50,148 nucleotides of DNA from Actinomycetales bacterium (lineage in GTDB: Bacteria; Actinomycetota; Actinomycetes; Actinomycetales; Dermatophilaceae). The notes under the pieces are model-generated. The model made no database searches, was not told the origin of the DNA, and worked only from the letters and a program-made list of their open reading frames with translations. How positions within the stretch are numbered: position 1 is the stretch's first letter; every line of letters starts with the position of its first letter. The stretch is taken from contig JADJVI010000035.1 of assembly GCA_016710645.1 (NCBI GenBank), positions 1-50,148 of the forward strand, read 5' to 3'. The position numbers and the translations under genes are program-made. Shown in pieces: positions 16,057-24,589 of the stretch.

Positions 16057-17775
16057 TCAGGACCCCGTCATGTCCTGGAAACCGGCTCGCAACTGCGCCA
16101 ACCGCGCCGCTGCGGTATGCCGTGCGCGCACCAGATCGTCGTCCTGGCCGGCGACCGGCTCGATGACCTCCAGGTAGACCTTGACCTTGGGTTCGGTGCC
16201 CGACGGTCGCACGATGGCGCGGGACCGATCGGTGAACCAGTAGCGCAGCCCGTCGGTCGGGGGCAGCGCGCCGATTCCTTCGGAGAGATCCTCGACCCGG
16301 TCCAGGGCCAGCCCGCCGACAGCCGTCGGCACCTCGGACCGCAGGCGAGTCATGAGCGCCGGGATGAGCGCGAGGTCGGTGACTCGGATCGAGAAGGCGT
16401 CGGTGGCATAGACCCCGTGCGCCACCGCGAGCTCGTCGAGCAAGTCGATCAGGGTGCGTCCGTCGCGCTTGAGCTGCGCGGTCAGCTCGGCGACGAGCAG
16501 AGCGGCCGAGACGCCGTCCTTGTCCCGCACGACGTCGGAGGCGACGCAGTAGCCGAGGGCCTCCTCGTAGCCGTAGGCCAACCCTGGCACTCGGGCGATC
16601 CACTTGAACCCGGTGAGGGTCTCCTCGTGCGGGATCCCGACGGCTGCGGCAAGGGCCGACAGCATCCGCGAGGAGACGATCGAGTTGGCGAAGACCCGTC
16701 CCTCGGGGACGCCCCGGGCGATGACATGGGCACCGAGCAGCACCCCGACTTCGTCGCCGCGCAGCATCCGCCAAGTGCCGTGTTCGATCACGGCGACCGC
16801 ACAACGGTCGGCGTCTGGGTCGTTGGCGATGACGACATCGGGGTGGCGCTGCTCCGCGAGAGCCAGCGCCGCGTCGATCGCCCCGGGCTCCTCCGGATTG
16901 GGGAAGTGCACCGTCGGGAAGTCGGGATCGGGCTGTGCCTGGCTCGCCACGACCACTGGCTCCGGGAACCCAGCCAGCGCGAAAGCCCTTGCGACAGTGT
17001 CGTTTCCGACGCCGTGCAGGGAGGTGTGGACGACCTGCACATCGCGGGGAGCATCCTCGCCGACCAGTGCGGCCACTGCGGCGAGATAGGCGTCGAGCAC
17101 GTCCTCGCCCAGGGTCTCCCAGCCCTCGGTCGCGCGCGGCACGGAGGCGACCGACGTGACCTCGGCGATCCGGGCGGCAATCCCGGCGTCGGCGGGGGGC
17201 ACGATCTGCGAGCCGTCGCCGAGATAGACCTTGTAGCCGTTGTCCTGCGGCGGGTTGTGGCTCGCGGTCACCATGACCCCGGCATCGGCGCCCAGGTGGC
17301 GGATCGCGAAGGCCAGCACCGGCGTGGGCAGCACATGGGGCAGCACGGCCGCGCGTCCACCGGCGGCGACGACGACCGCCGCGGTGTCGCGCGCGAAGTC
17401 GGCCGAGCGGTGCCGGGCGTCGAAGCCCACGACGACGAAGGGACTGCGCCGCGGCCCACCCAGCGCGTCGGGGAGATCGCGACGCAGGTATGCCGTGAGG
17501 CCGGCTGCCGCCCGGATGACCACCGCGCGGTTCATTCGGTTGGGACCGGCCCCGATCGCGCCGCGCAGCCCGGCGGTGCCGAACTCCAGCATCCCGGCGA
17601 AGCGGTCGGCCAGGTCGGCCGCTGCGGTGGCCTCGCCGTTCTCGACGTCGGCGATGACGGCGGCGAGTTCGGCCTGGGTGATCTCGTCAGGGTCGTCGGC
17701 GAGCCAGGCTCGGGCGGTGTCCAGCAGGGCAGCGGACGGGGAGGAGGGGACCGGCGGGACGGGAGCGGACGGCAT
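16057..17775 (-). CDS. Phosphohexomutase/phosphopentomutase (PgmA/PmmB type)
   Basis: A 572-residue alpha-D-phosphohexomutase family enzyme. The phosphoserine loop TASHNPPQDNGYKVY, metal-binding DPDADR and C-terminal phosphate-binding RPSGTEPK are all present. Located 10 bp after purine nucleoside phosphorylase, it probably converts (deoxy)ribose-1-phosphate to the 5-phosphate that deoC uses; the mycobacterial neighbour of the nucleoside phosphorylase is called pmmB. A purely mannose or glucose role cannot be excluded. The ATG start at 17775 lies inside a copy of the iterated octamer (AGTATGCCGTC), with GAAGG about 8 bases upstream. Confidence 0.9.
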   Translation of the reverse strand: MPSAPVPPVPSSPSAALLDTARAWLADDPDEITQAELAAVIADVENGEATAAADLADRFAGMLEFGTAGLRGAIGAGPNRMNRAVVIRAAAGLTAYLRRDLPDALGGPRRSPFVVVGFDARHRSADFARDTAAVVVAAGGRAAVLPHVLPTPVLAFAIRHLGADAGVMVTASHNPPQDNGYKVYLGDGSQIVPPADAGIAARIAEVTSVASVPRATEGWETLGEDVLDAYLAAVAALVGEDAPRDVQVVHTSLHGVGNDTVARAFALAGFPEPVVVASQAQPDPDFPTVHFPNPEEPGAIDAALALAEQRHPDVVIANDPDADRCAVAVIEHGTWRMLRGDEVGVLLGAHVIARGVPEGRVFANSIVSSRMLSALAAAVGIPHEETLTGFKWIARVPGLAYGYEEALGYCVASDVVRDKDGVSAALLVAELTAQLKRDGRTLIDLLDELAVAHGVYATDAFSIRVTDLALIPALMTRLRSEVPTAVGGLALDRVEDLSEGIGALPPTDGLRYWFTDRSRAIVRPSGTEPKVKVYLEVIEPVAGQDDDLVRARHTAAARLAQLRAGFQDMTGS

Positions 17776-17785
17776 ACTGGCGCCT

Positions 17786-18628
17786 TCAGTGGCTCTGGGC
17801 GATGCGGGTGACGACGGCGGCGAGCAGGCGGCCACAACGGGCGGCGGCGGCCTGACCGGCTTCGAGGACTTCCTCGTGGGAGAGCGGCTGGTCGGAGATG
17901 CCGGCCGCGAGGTTGGTCACGAGCGAGATCCCCAGCACCTCCAGGCCGGCCTGGCGAGCGGCGATGGCTTCCAGCGTGGTCGACATGCCGACGAGGTCAC
18001 CGCCGAGGATCTTGGCCATCTGCACCTCGGCCGGGGTCTCGTAGTGCGGCCCCCGGAACTGCACGTAGACGCCCTCGTCGAGGCCGGCGTCGACCCCATG
18101 GGCGATGGCGCGCAACCGAGCGGAGTAGAGGTCGGTGAGGTCGACGAAGTTCGCCCCCTCGATCGGCGAGGTCGCCGTGAGGTTGATGTGGTCGCGGATG
18201 AGCACGGGGGTGCCCGGCGCCCAGGCCGGGTTGAGGCCGCCACAGCCGTTGGTCAGCACGATGGTCGAGCAGCCCGCAGCCTTGGCGGTGCGCACCGCGT
18301 GGACGACAGCCCGCACGCCACGGCCTTCGTAGAAGTGGGTGCGGGTGCCGAAGACCAGCGCCCGGGCGCCGGTGTCGCCGATGGCCACCGATCGGGTGGC
18401 GCTGGAGTGGCCCGCCACGGCGGCCTTGCGGAAGCCGGGGATCTCTGCGGAGTCGACACTCGCGAGGGTCGGCCCGATGAGCTCGGCCGTCTGGCCCCAG
18501 CCAGAGCCCAGGACGAGGGCCACGTCATGGGTGGGTGCGCCGGTGCGATCGGCGATGACGGCCGCGGCAGCCGCGGCGACCTGCAGGGGGTCGACGGTCG
18601 GGTCGGCAAGGTCCAGGTGGGTGCTCAC
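17786..18628 (-). CDS. Purine-nucleoside phosphorylase
   Basis: The 280-residue enzyme splits purine (deoxy)nucleosides with phosphate into base and (deoxy)ribose-1-phosphate. VLGSGWG is the phosphate-binding N-terminal motif; TRTHFYEG, LTNGCGGLN and FRGPHYETPAEVQM with GMST complete the trimeric PNP/MTAP signature. The Ala usually found in TNACGG is Gly here. It is the first gene of an operon with the phosphomutase. The GTG at 18628 has a TAGGCT box seven bases upstream, favouring a leaderless message over the longer in-frame start at 18703. Mycobacterial equivalents are named deoD. Confidence 0.93.
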   Translation of the reverse strand: MSTHLDLADPTVDPLQVAAAAAAVIADRTGAPTHDVALVLGSGWGQTAELIGPTLASVDSAEIPGFRKAAVAGHSSATRSVAIGDTGARALVFGTRTHFYEGRGVRAVVHAVRTAKAAGCSTIVLTNGCGGLNPAWAPGTPVLIRDHINLTATSPIEGANFVDLTDLYSARLRAIAHGVDAGLDEGVYVQFRGPHYETPAEVQMAKILGGDLVGMSTTLEAIAARQAGLEVLGISLVTNLAAGISDQPLSHEEVLEAGQAAAARCGRLLAAVVTRIAQSH

Positions 18629-18635
18629 CCGGCTG

Positions 18636-18641
18636 AGCCTA
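18636..18641 (-). promoter_or_regulatory. -10 box TAGGCT, leaderless-type promoter of the PNP operon
   Basis: Minus-strand TAGGCT is separated by seven bases from the GTG at 18628. No good -35 is visible. Confidence 0.42.
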
Positions 18642-18693
18642 GTCACGCCGAGCGTGCTGCGGCACGGCCCGGTGAAGGTGGTTGGATGGCGGG

Positions 18694-20088
18694 GTGATCG
18701 CACGCCAAGCTTCGTCAGTCGTCGTCATCGGTGGGGGACCGGGGGGATACGAGGCCGCCCTCGTCGCCCGCCGCCTCGGAGCCCAGGTGACCGTCGTCGA
18801 CAGCGACGGCCTCGGCGGCTCGTGCGTGCTGACCGACTGCGTTCCGAGCAAGAGCCTCATCTCGACCGCCCACGTCGTGCGCCGGATGAGCGCGGCGACC
18901 GAACACGGCGTCGACATCTCCTCGCTGTCCGCCGGCACCGACCTGCGGGCGGTCAACGAACGCATCCTCGCGCTCGCAGCGGCGCAGAGCGCCGACATCA
19001 CCCAGCGGGTCACCTCCGACGGCATCCGGGTATGCCGTGGCACCGGGCGCCTGCTCTCGCCGTCGCGGGTGCAGGTCGACTTCTCCGACGGTGGCTCGGA
19101 AGACCTGGAAGCCGACGTGATCCTCGTCGCCACCGGCGCCACCCCACGGGTCATGGCGACCGCCCGGCCCGACGGTGAACGGATCCTCACTTGGACCCAG
19201 ATCTACGCTCTGGATCGCGTGCCGGAGAAGCTCGTCGTCGTGGGCTCCGGCGTCACCGGAGCCGAACTGGCGCAGGCCTACCTCGGCCTGGGCAGCCAGG
19301 TCACGCTGGTCTCATCCCGCGACCAGGTGCTCCCCGGCGAGGACTCCGACGCGGCCAAGGTCATCGAGGACGTCTTCAAACGCGAGGGCATGCAGGTGCT
19401 CTCGCGCTCGCGGATGAGCGCCGTCGAGCGCACCTCCGACGGGGTGCTCGTGCGGTTGGAGGACGGGCGCACCGTCGAGGGCTCGCATGCGCTGCTTGCG
19501 GTCGGCTCGGTGCCCAACACCCGGGGGATCGGCCTGGAACCGGCAGGCGTCCTGCTCGGCCCTGGCGGTCACATCCAGGTCGACGGGGTGTCGCGCACCT
19601 CCGTGCGAGGGGTGTATGCCGCGGGCGACTGCACCGGCGTCTTCCCGCTGGCGTCGGTGGCAGCCATGCAGGGCCGGATCGCCATGTGGCACGCCCTCGG
19701 CGATGCGGTGACGCCCCTGCACCTGGACGTCGTCTCGGCCAATGTCTTCACCGACCCCGAGATCGCCAACGTCGGGGTCACTCAGAAGCAGGTCGACTCG
19801 GGTGAGGTGCAGGCGCGGGTCGTCACGCTGCCGCTGGCCACCAACGCCCGGGCCAAGATGGACAGCATCCACGACGGTTTCGTCAAGATCTTCGCCCGGC
19901 CGGGCCAGGGCACCGTGCTCGGTGGCGTCGTCGTCGCCCCCCGCGCGTCAGAGCTGATCTATCCGATCACCATCGCCGTGGAGAACGGCCTCACGGTGGA
20001 TCACCTGTCCAACGCCTACACGATCTACCCGTCGATCTCCGGGTCGATCGGTGAGGCAGCGCGCAGGTTGCACTCCGCGCTGCGCTGA
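18694..20088 (+). CDS. lpdA: NAD(P)H-quinone dehydrogenase, LpdA type
   Basis: A 464-residue class I flavoprotein disulfide reductase. It has an FAD dinucleotide fold (VVVIGGGPGGYEAAL), a redox pair C44-x4-C49 in GSCVLTDCVPSKS, and an NAD-binding fold (VVVGSGVTGAELAQAY). At the C-terminus, where lipoamide dehydrogenase has His-Pro-...-Glu, this protein reads TIYPSISGSIGEAAR: the catalytic His is Tyr and the Glu is Gly. It is therefore not a normal lipoamide dehydrogenase and resembles mycobacterial LpdA, reported as an NAD(P)H-quinone reductase. GTG 18694 is preferred; TTG 18682 is an in-frame alternative. Confidence 0.85.
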   Translation: MIARQASSVVVIGGGPGGYEAALVARRLGAQVTVVDSDGLGGSCVLTDCVPSKSLISTAHVVRRMSAATEHGVDISSLSAGTDLRAVNERILALAAAQSADITQRVTSDGIRVCRGTGRLLSPSRVQVDFSDGGSEDLEADVILVATGATPRVMATARPDGERILTWTQIYALDRVPEKLVVVGSGVTGAELAQAYLGLGSQVTLVSSRDQVLPGEDSDAAKVIEDVFKREGMQVLSRSRMSAVERTSDGVLVRLEDGRTVEGSHALLAVGSVPNTRGIGLEPAGVLLGPGGHIQVDGVSRTSVRGVYAAGDCTGVFPLASVAAMQGRIAMWHALGDAVTPLHLDVVSANVFTDPEIANVGVTQKQVDSGEVQARVVTLPLATNARAKMDSIHDGFVKIFARPGQGTVLGGVVVAPRASELIYPITIAVENGLTVDHLSNAYTIYPSISGSIGEAARRLHSALR

Positions 20089-20117
20089 CCGACGCGGCCG
20101 ATCGACCTACCGGTCAG
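20085..20117. terminator. Inverted repeat holding both stop codons of lpdA and the carboxylase alpha gene
   Basis: CTGACCG (20085-20091) pairs with CGGTCAG (20111-20117). The lpdA TGA and the opposing gene's TGA each lie in one arm. It is a candidate bidirectional terminator with a 19-nt loop. Confidence 0.4.
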
Positions 20118-21904
20118 GCCTCGTCCTTGATGTCGGCCAGGACCGTCCCGCTGGACACGGTCTCGCCGACGGTGGCCTTGAGCCCGGTGATGACGCCGGC
20201 CTTGTGCGCATTGATCGGCTGCTCCATCTTCATCGCTTCCAGGACGACGACGAGCTCGCCCGCGGCGACGGTCTGGCCCTCTTCGACGGCGACCTTGACG
20301 ATGGTGCCTTGCATGGGAGCGGTGAGCGAGTCACCGGACGCGGCAGCACCGGCCTTGCCCGAGCCGCTGCGCTTGGGGGCGCGCTTCTTGGCTGCAGCAG
20401 CGCCGCCGCCACCGTTGCCGCCACCACCGAGCGAAAGCCCGCCGGGCAGGCTCACCTCGATGCGCTTGCCGCCGACCTCGACGACGACGGTCTGGCGCTC
20501 CTCGGGCTCGGCAGCGTCAGCCGACCCACCGGCATACGGGGCGATGGTGTTGTCGAACTCGGTCTCGATCCAGCGGGTGTGGATCGAGAAGGGGGTGTCG
20601 GCGTCGGCCGGCGCGAAGGCCGGGTCGGCGACGACCGCACGGTGGAACGGCGTGACCGTCGGCATGCCCTCGATGACGAGCTCGTCGAGCACGCGGCGCG
20701 ACCGCTCCAGGGCCTGCTGGCGGTCGTGCCCGGTGACGATGAGCTTGGCGATCATCGAGTCGAAGGCTCCGGCGATGGTGTCACCCTCGACGACACCGGC
20801 GTCCCAACGCACGCCGGGGCCGCTCGGGACGACCATCCGCGAGATGGTGCCCGGTGCCGGAAGGAAGCCGCGACCGGCGTCCTCGCCGTTGATCCGGAAT
20901 TCGATCGAGTGGGCGTGCGGCTCGGGGTCGGGGAAGTTCAGGGCCTCGCCGTCGGCGATGCGGAACTGCTGGCGGACCAGATCGATGCCGGTGACCTCCT
21001 CGGTCACCGGGTGCTCGACCTGCAGGCGGGTATTGACCTCAAGGAACGAGATGTCGCCCGCGGGACCGACGAGGAACTCGCAGGTGCCGGCGCCGACGTA
21101 ACCGGCCTCCTTGAGGATGGCCTTGGAGGCGCGGACCAGCTCGGTGTGCTGGGCCTCGGTGAGGAAGGGCGCGGGGGCCTCTTCGACGAGCTTCTGGTTG
21201 CGCCGCTGCAGCGAGCAGTCGCGGGTGGAGACGACGACGACGTTGCCGTGCTGGTCGGCCAGGCACTGGGTTTCGACGTGCCGCGGGCGGTCCAGGAACC
21301 GCTCGACGAAGCACTCGCCGCGACCGAAGGCGGTGACGGCCTCGCGGACGGCCGATTCGTAGAGCTCGGGGATCTCCTCCATGACGCGGGCCACCTTGAG
21401 CCCGCGGCCGCCGCCGCCGTAGGCCGCCTTGATGGCGACCGGCAGGCCGTGGGCCTTGGCGAACTCGACGACCTCGTCGGGCCCGGAGACCGGGTCGGAG
21501 GTGCCGGGCACCAGCGGGGCCTGGGCCTTGAGCGCGATGTGGCGAGCCTTGACCTTGTCACCGAGCGAGTCGATGGCGGCCGGCCCGGGGCCGATCCAGA
21601 CCAGACCCTCGTCGATGACCCGCTGGGCGAAACCGGCGTTCTCGGCGAGGAAGCCATAGCCGGGGTGCACGGCGTCGGCGCCGGACTCCTTCGCGATGGC
21701 GATGAGCTTGTCCTGCACGAGGTAGGAATCGCCCGGCGTCGAGCCGTTGAGGGCGTAGGCCTCGTCGGCCACCTTGACGTGCAACGCGTCGCGGTCGGGG
21801 TCGGCATACACGGCGACCGAGCCGATGCCGGCATCCTTGCAGGCACGAGCGATACGGACGGCGATCTCGCCGCGGTTTGCGATCAAGACTTTGCTGATGG
21901 CCAT
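20114..21904 (-). CDS. accA3: Acyl-CoA carboxylase alpha chain (biotin carboxylase plus biotin carrier)
   Basis: A 596-residue fused subunit. Residues 1-450 are biotin carboxylase, with the ATP-grasp glycine loop (YGGGGRGLK) and FLEVNTRLQVEHPVTEE. A Gly/Ala/Lys/Arg-rich linker (about 485-525) follows, then a biotin carrier domain with EAMKMEQ, biotin on K559. It supplies carboxybiotin to AccD-type beta chains to make malonyl- or methylmalonyl-CoA. Length and the convergent lpdA neighbour match the AccA3 region of mycobacteria as I recall it. A TACGCT box seven bases before the ATG suggests a leaderless message. Confidence 0.93.
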   Translation of the reverse strand: MAISKVLIANRGEIAVRIARACKDAGIGSVAVYADPDRDALHVKVADEAYALNGSTPGDSYLVQDKLIAIAKESGADAVHPGYGFLAENAGFAQRVIDEGLVWIGPGPAAIDSLGDKVKARHIALKAQAPLVPGTSDPVSGPDEVVEFAKAHGLPVAIKAAYGGGGRGLKVARVMEEIPELYESAVREAVTAFGRGECFVERFLDRPRHVETQCLADQHGNVVVVSTRDCSLQRRNQKLVEEAPAPFLTEAQHTELVRASKAILKEAGYVGAGTCEFLVGPAGDISFLEVNTRLQVEHPVTEEVTGIDLVRQQFRIADGEALNFPDPEPHAHSIEFRINGEDAGRGFLPAPGTISRMVVPSGPGVRWDAGVVEGDTIAGAFDSMIAKLIVTGHDRQQALERSRRVLDELVIEGMPTVTPFHRAVVADPAFAPADADTPFSIHTRWIETEFDNTIAPYAGGSADAAEPEERQTVVVEVGGKRIEVSLPGGLSLGGGGNGGGGAAAAKKRAPKRSGSGKAGAAASGDSLTAPMQGTIVKVAVEEGQTVAAGELVVVLEAMKMEQPINAHKAGVITGLKATVGETVSSGTVLADIKDEA

Positions 21905-21911
21905 GCTGCGC

Positions 21912-21917
21912 AGCGTA
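21912..21917 (-). promoter_or_regulatory. -10 box TACGCT, leaderless-type promoter of the carboxylase alpha gene
   Basis: Minus-strand TACGCT is followed by seven bases and the ATG at 21904. Confidence 0.4.
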
Positions 21918-21982
21918 GCGCTTCACCTGCTCGCTGGCCCGTGCTGGGGACAGGTGTGCGCTATCCCTCTCCGGCTGCGTCG

Positions 21983-21988
21983 TAGAGT
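21983..21988 (+). promoter_or_regulatory. -10 box TAGAGT, leaderless-type promoter of the aldo/keto reductase
   Basis: TAGAGT is six bases before the ATG at 21995, the same geometry and hexamer as the cupin gene. Confidence 0.45.
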
Positions 21989-21994
21989 GACGAA

Positions 21995-22870
21995 ATGACC
22001 GCGGAATCCAGCCTCGTCCCTGCCGTCCCGACCGTTTCGCTACGTGCTGCCGGCGCCTCCGTCGCCATCCCGCAACTCGGGTTCGGGGTGTGGCAGGTGC
22101 CGGACGACCAGGTCGAGGCGGCGGTCGGCACGGCGCTTGACGCGGGCTACCGCCACATCGACACCGCGCGCATCTACGGCAACGAGGCCGGCGTCGGGCG
22201 GGCGCTGCGCACGGCATACGGCGCTGGTATGCCGTCCGGCTCGGTTTTCGTCACGACCAAGGTGTGGAACGACGACCACCGCCAGGTGCGGGCCGCCTTC
22301 GACGCCTCGATGGACCGGTTGGGTCTGGACGTGCTCGACCTCTACCTCATCCACTGGCCGGCGCCGCTGGGCGAGGCCTATGTCGATGCCTGGCGAGAGG
22401 TGCTCGCCCTGCGGGCCGAGGGTCGGGTGCGCGCGGTGGGGGTGTGCAACTTCCACATCTCTCATCTGGAGCGACTGCTCGCCGAGACCGGAGAGCTGCC
22501 CGCCATCAACCAGATCGAGCTGCACCCCTATCTGCAACAGCGGGAGCTGGTCGCCTTCCACGCCGAGCACGACATCGTCACCGAGGCGTGGAGTCCGCTG
22601 GCCTCGGGTAAGGACGTCCTCGACGACCCGGTCGTCACGGCGATCGCTGCCAAGCACGGGGTGAGCCCAGCCCAGGCCGTCATCCGCTGGCACCTGCAGC
22701 AGGGCTATGTCGTCATCCCCAAGTCGGTCACACCCTCGCGGATCCGGGAGAACATCGACGTCTTCGGGTTCGAGCTCGACGCGGATGACCTGGCGGGGTT
22801 CGCGGGGCTGGATCGCGGCATGCGGACCGGTCCCAACCCGGACGAGTTCACCCTGCACGCGGTGCGCTGA
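21995..22870 (+). CDS. Aldo/keto reductase
   Basis: A 291-residue (alpha/beta)8-barrel NADPH reductase. The catalytic tetrad is visible as D56 and Y61 (HIDTARIYGNE), K89 (TTKVW) and H120 (LIHWP). The cofactor-binding IPKSVTPSRIREN near residue 245 is the usual signature. The family resembles 2,5-diketogluconate reductase-like enzymes that reduce small aldehydes and ketones, but the natural substrate cannot be told. It stands alone, divergent from the carboxylase alpha gene and convergent with the MerR gene. Confidence 0.92.
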   Translation: MTAESSLVPAVPTVSLRAAGASVAIPQLGFGVWQVPDDQVEAAVGTALDAGYRHIDTARIYGNEAGVGRALRTAYGAGMPSGSVFVTTKVWNDDHRQVRAAFDASMDRLGLDVLDLYLIHWPAPLGEAYVDAWREVLALRAEGRVRAVGVCNFHISHLERLLAETGELPAINQIELHPYLQQRELVAFHAEHDIVTEAWSPLASGKDVLDDPVVTAIAAKHGVSPAQAVIRWHLQQGYVVIPKSVTPSRIRENIDVFGFELDADDLAGFAGLDRGMRTGPNPDEFTLHAVR

Positions 22871-22898
22871 GGGCAGAGTCAAAGAAGGGCTCAGCGCA
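22863..22898. terminator. Inverted repeat holding both stop codons of the aldo/keto reductase and MerR genes
   Basis: TGCGCTGAG (22863-22871) pairs perfectly with CTCAGCGCA (22890-22898). Both stop codons (22868-22870 and 22891-22893) are inside the arms. The 18-nt loop contains AAAGAAGG. It is a candidate bidirectional terminator. Confidence 0.5.
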
Positions 22899-23313
22899 GC
22901 CGGTCGAGGTCCTCGCGGCAGCGCGCTTCGAAGCTGTCGAGCTCGTGCAGAGCGTCCTCGATGTCCCGTCGGCGCTGTTCGAGATCGGCGCGCCGGTCGT
23001 CGATCTGAGCCAGGCAGTACTCCAATTGGCTGGCCTTACCGCGCGGGGCGTCGTAGAGGTCGATGATCGTGCGGATCTGCTCCAGCGGGAAGCCGAGCCG
23101 CTTGCCGCGCAAGATGAGGTGCAGCCGGGTGCGGTCGCGGCGGTGATACAGCCGGGTGGTGCCGCGCCGCTCGGGGGTGATGAGCCCCAGCTCCTCGTAA
23201 TGGCGCACCGTGCGATGGGTGACGTCGAACTCCGCCGCGATCTGGGCAATGGTCCACGGCCCGTCAGTGTGGCCAACGTTCACCCGCGCTGCCCTTGTCA
23301 CAGCCCCAACCAT
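22891..23313 (-). CDS. MerR family transcriptional regulator
   Basis: A 140-residue MerR protein. The N-terminal winged helix (WTIAQIAAEFDVTHRTVRHYEELGLITPER) is followed by the second wing (TRLYHRRDRTRL), FPLEQIRTIIDLYD, and a dimerising coiled coil ending at residue 140. There is no clear metal-binding cysteine set; the few cysteines do not form a CxxC pattern. The architecture fits the LiuR-like subgroup that controls branched-chain acyl-CoA catabolism. It is divergent from the acyl-CoA dehydrogenase, and a perfect 16-bp palindrome starts 9 bp before its ATG, so autoregulation is likely. The ligand is inferred, not seen. Confidence 0.88.
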   Translation of the reverse strand: MVGAVTRAARVNVGHTDGPWTIAQIAAEFDVTHRTVRHYEELGLITPERRGTTRLYHRRDRTRLHLILRGKRLGFPLEQIRTIIDLYDAPRGKASQLEYCLAQIDDRRADLEQRRRDIEDALHELDSFEARCREDLDRLR

Positions 23314-23321
23314 GCTTTACG

Positions 23322-23337
23322 TTGACGTTAACGTCAA
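23322..23337. promoter_or_regulatory. Perfect 16-bp palindromic operator between MerR and acyl-CoA dehydrogenase genes
   Basis: TTGACGTTAACGTCAA is its own reverse complement. It sits in an 81-bp divergent intergenic region next to a MerR gene, and its ACGTTAACGT core resembles the operator type described for LiuR regulators. It probably binds the MerR protein. Confidence 0.65.
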
Positions 23338-23394
23338 GCAGTGACGTGTGGGAACGAGCCACCCACGAGGTGGCGTGCTGGCAAGGGAGCGGCC

Positions 23395-24579
23395 GTGTTC
23401 GAGTTGACCCAGGACCACGAGGAATTCCGTCACCTGGTGCGGGACTTCGCCGAGGCCGAGATTGCGCCCAAGATCGCCGAGTGGGACAAGCAGGCCTACT
23501 TCCCGGTCGAGCTCATGCCCAAACTGGGCGAGCTCGGCGTCTTCGGTCTGGTCGTGCCCGAGGAGTACGGCGGATCGGCGGGCGCGGGAGGCGAGTTCAC
23601 CTACCTGTGCCTGGCCATCGAAGAGCTCGGTCGGGTTGACCAGGCGATGGGGATCACCCTGGAAGCGGGCGTCGGCCTGGGCATCAATCCGATTCTCAGC
23701 TACGGCACCGCCGAGCAGAAGCAGCAGTGGCTGCCCGACCTCGCGGCCGGGCGCACCCTCGCCGGCTTCGGCCTCACCGAACCCGAGGCGGGCTCGGATG
23801 CGGGGGGCACCAAGACCAAGGCCGAGGTCGTCGACGGCCAGTGGGTCGTCAACGGCTCCAAGGCCTTCATCACCAACTCCGGATCGTCGATCACGTCCGT
23901 GGTGACGGTCACCGCACGCACCGGCACCCGCGACAACGGCACCCCGGAGATCAGCGCGATCATGATCCCCACGGGCACGCCGGGATTCACCGCCGAGCAG
24001 CCCTATCACAAGCTCGGCTGGCACTGCTCGGACACCCACGGCCTGAGTTTCGACAACGTCCGCGTCCCCGAGGCCAACCTGCTCGGCACCCGCGGCAAGG
24101 GCTTCGCGCAGTTCCTCGCCACCCTCGACGACGGCCGGATCGCCATCGCCGCCCTCGCGCTCGGATGCGTGCAGCGCATGCTCGAGGAGGCCACGGCATA
24201 CAGCAAGACCCGCCTTGCCTTCGGCAAGCCGATCGGCACCTACCAGGGCGTCTCCTTCCAGGTCGCCGACCTCGCGGTCATGGCCGAGACCTGCCGCCTG
24301 CTGGTCTACAAGGCCGCCTGGCTCAAGGACGAGATGGAGGCCGGCCGCCGGAGCATGCAGGAGGTCAAGCAGGCCGCCTCGATCGCCAAGCTCTACACCA
24401 GCGAGGCCGCGGTCACCGCGACCCGGATCGCCGCGCAGGTCTTCGGCGGCAACGGCTTCATGGAGGAGTACCCCATCGCCCGCTTCTACCGGGACGCCAA
24501 GATCCTCGAGATCGGTGAGGGCACCTCCGAGGTGCAGCGCATGCTCATCGCCCGTGGCCTCGGTCTGCCCCAGGGATAG
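23395..24579 (+). CDS. Acyl-CoA dehydrogenase
   Basis: A 394-residue FAD enzyme oxidising acyl-CoA to trans-2-enoyl-CoA. The FAD/substrate signature GFGLTEPEAGSDAGGTKTKA lies near residue 140, the C-terminal QVFGGNGFMEEYPIARFYRD follows, and the catalytic base is the Glu of IGEGTSE (E375). The GTG at 23395 has AAGGGAG about 5-7 bases upstream and is preferred over the in-frame GTG at 23341, which lies beside the operator. It is followed 10 bp later by a carboxylase beta chain, so a short branched-chain acyl-CoA is a plausible substrate, as in leucine or isoleucine breakdown; this is inference. Confidence 0.92.
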   Translation: MFELTQDHEEFRHLVRDFAEAEIAPKIAEWDKQAYFPVELMPKLGELGVFGLVVPEEYGGSAGAGGEFTYLCLAIEELGRVDQAMGITLEAGVGLGINPILSYGTAEQKQQWLPDLAAGRTLAGFGLTEPEAGSDAGGTKTKAEVVDGQWVVNGSKAFITNSGSSITSVVTVTARTGTRDNGTPEISAIMIPTGTPGFTAEQPYHKLGWHCSDTHGLSFDNVRVPEANLLGTRGKGFAQFLATLDDGRIAIAALALGCVQRMLEEATAYSKTRLAFGKPIGTYQGVSFQVADLAVMAETCRLLVYKAAWLKDEMEAGRRSMQEVKQAASIAKLYTSEAAVTATRIAAQVFGGNGFMEEYPIARFYRDAKILEIGEGTSEVQRMLIARGLGLPQG

Positions 24580-24589
24580 AGAATCAGGT

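Noticed and set aside
15104..16804. A single 566-residue protein on the minus strand
   Set aside because: Only the last 311 residues look like a membrane protein. The rest is an out-of-frame reading of the phosphomutase gene; a proper ATG exists at 16039.
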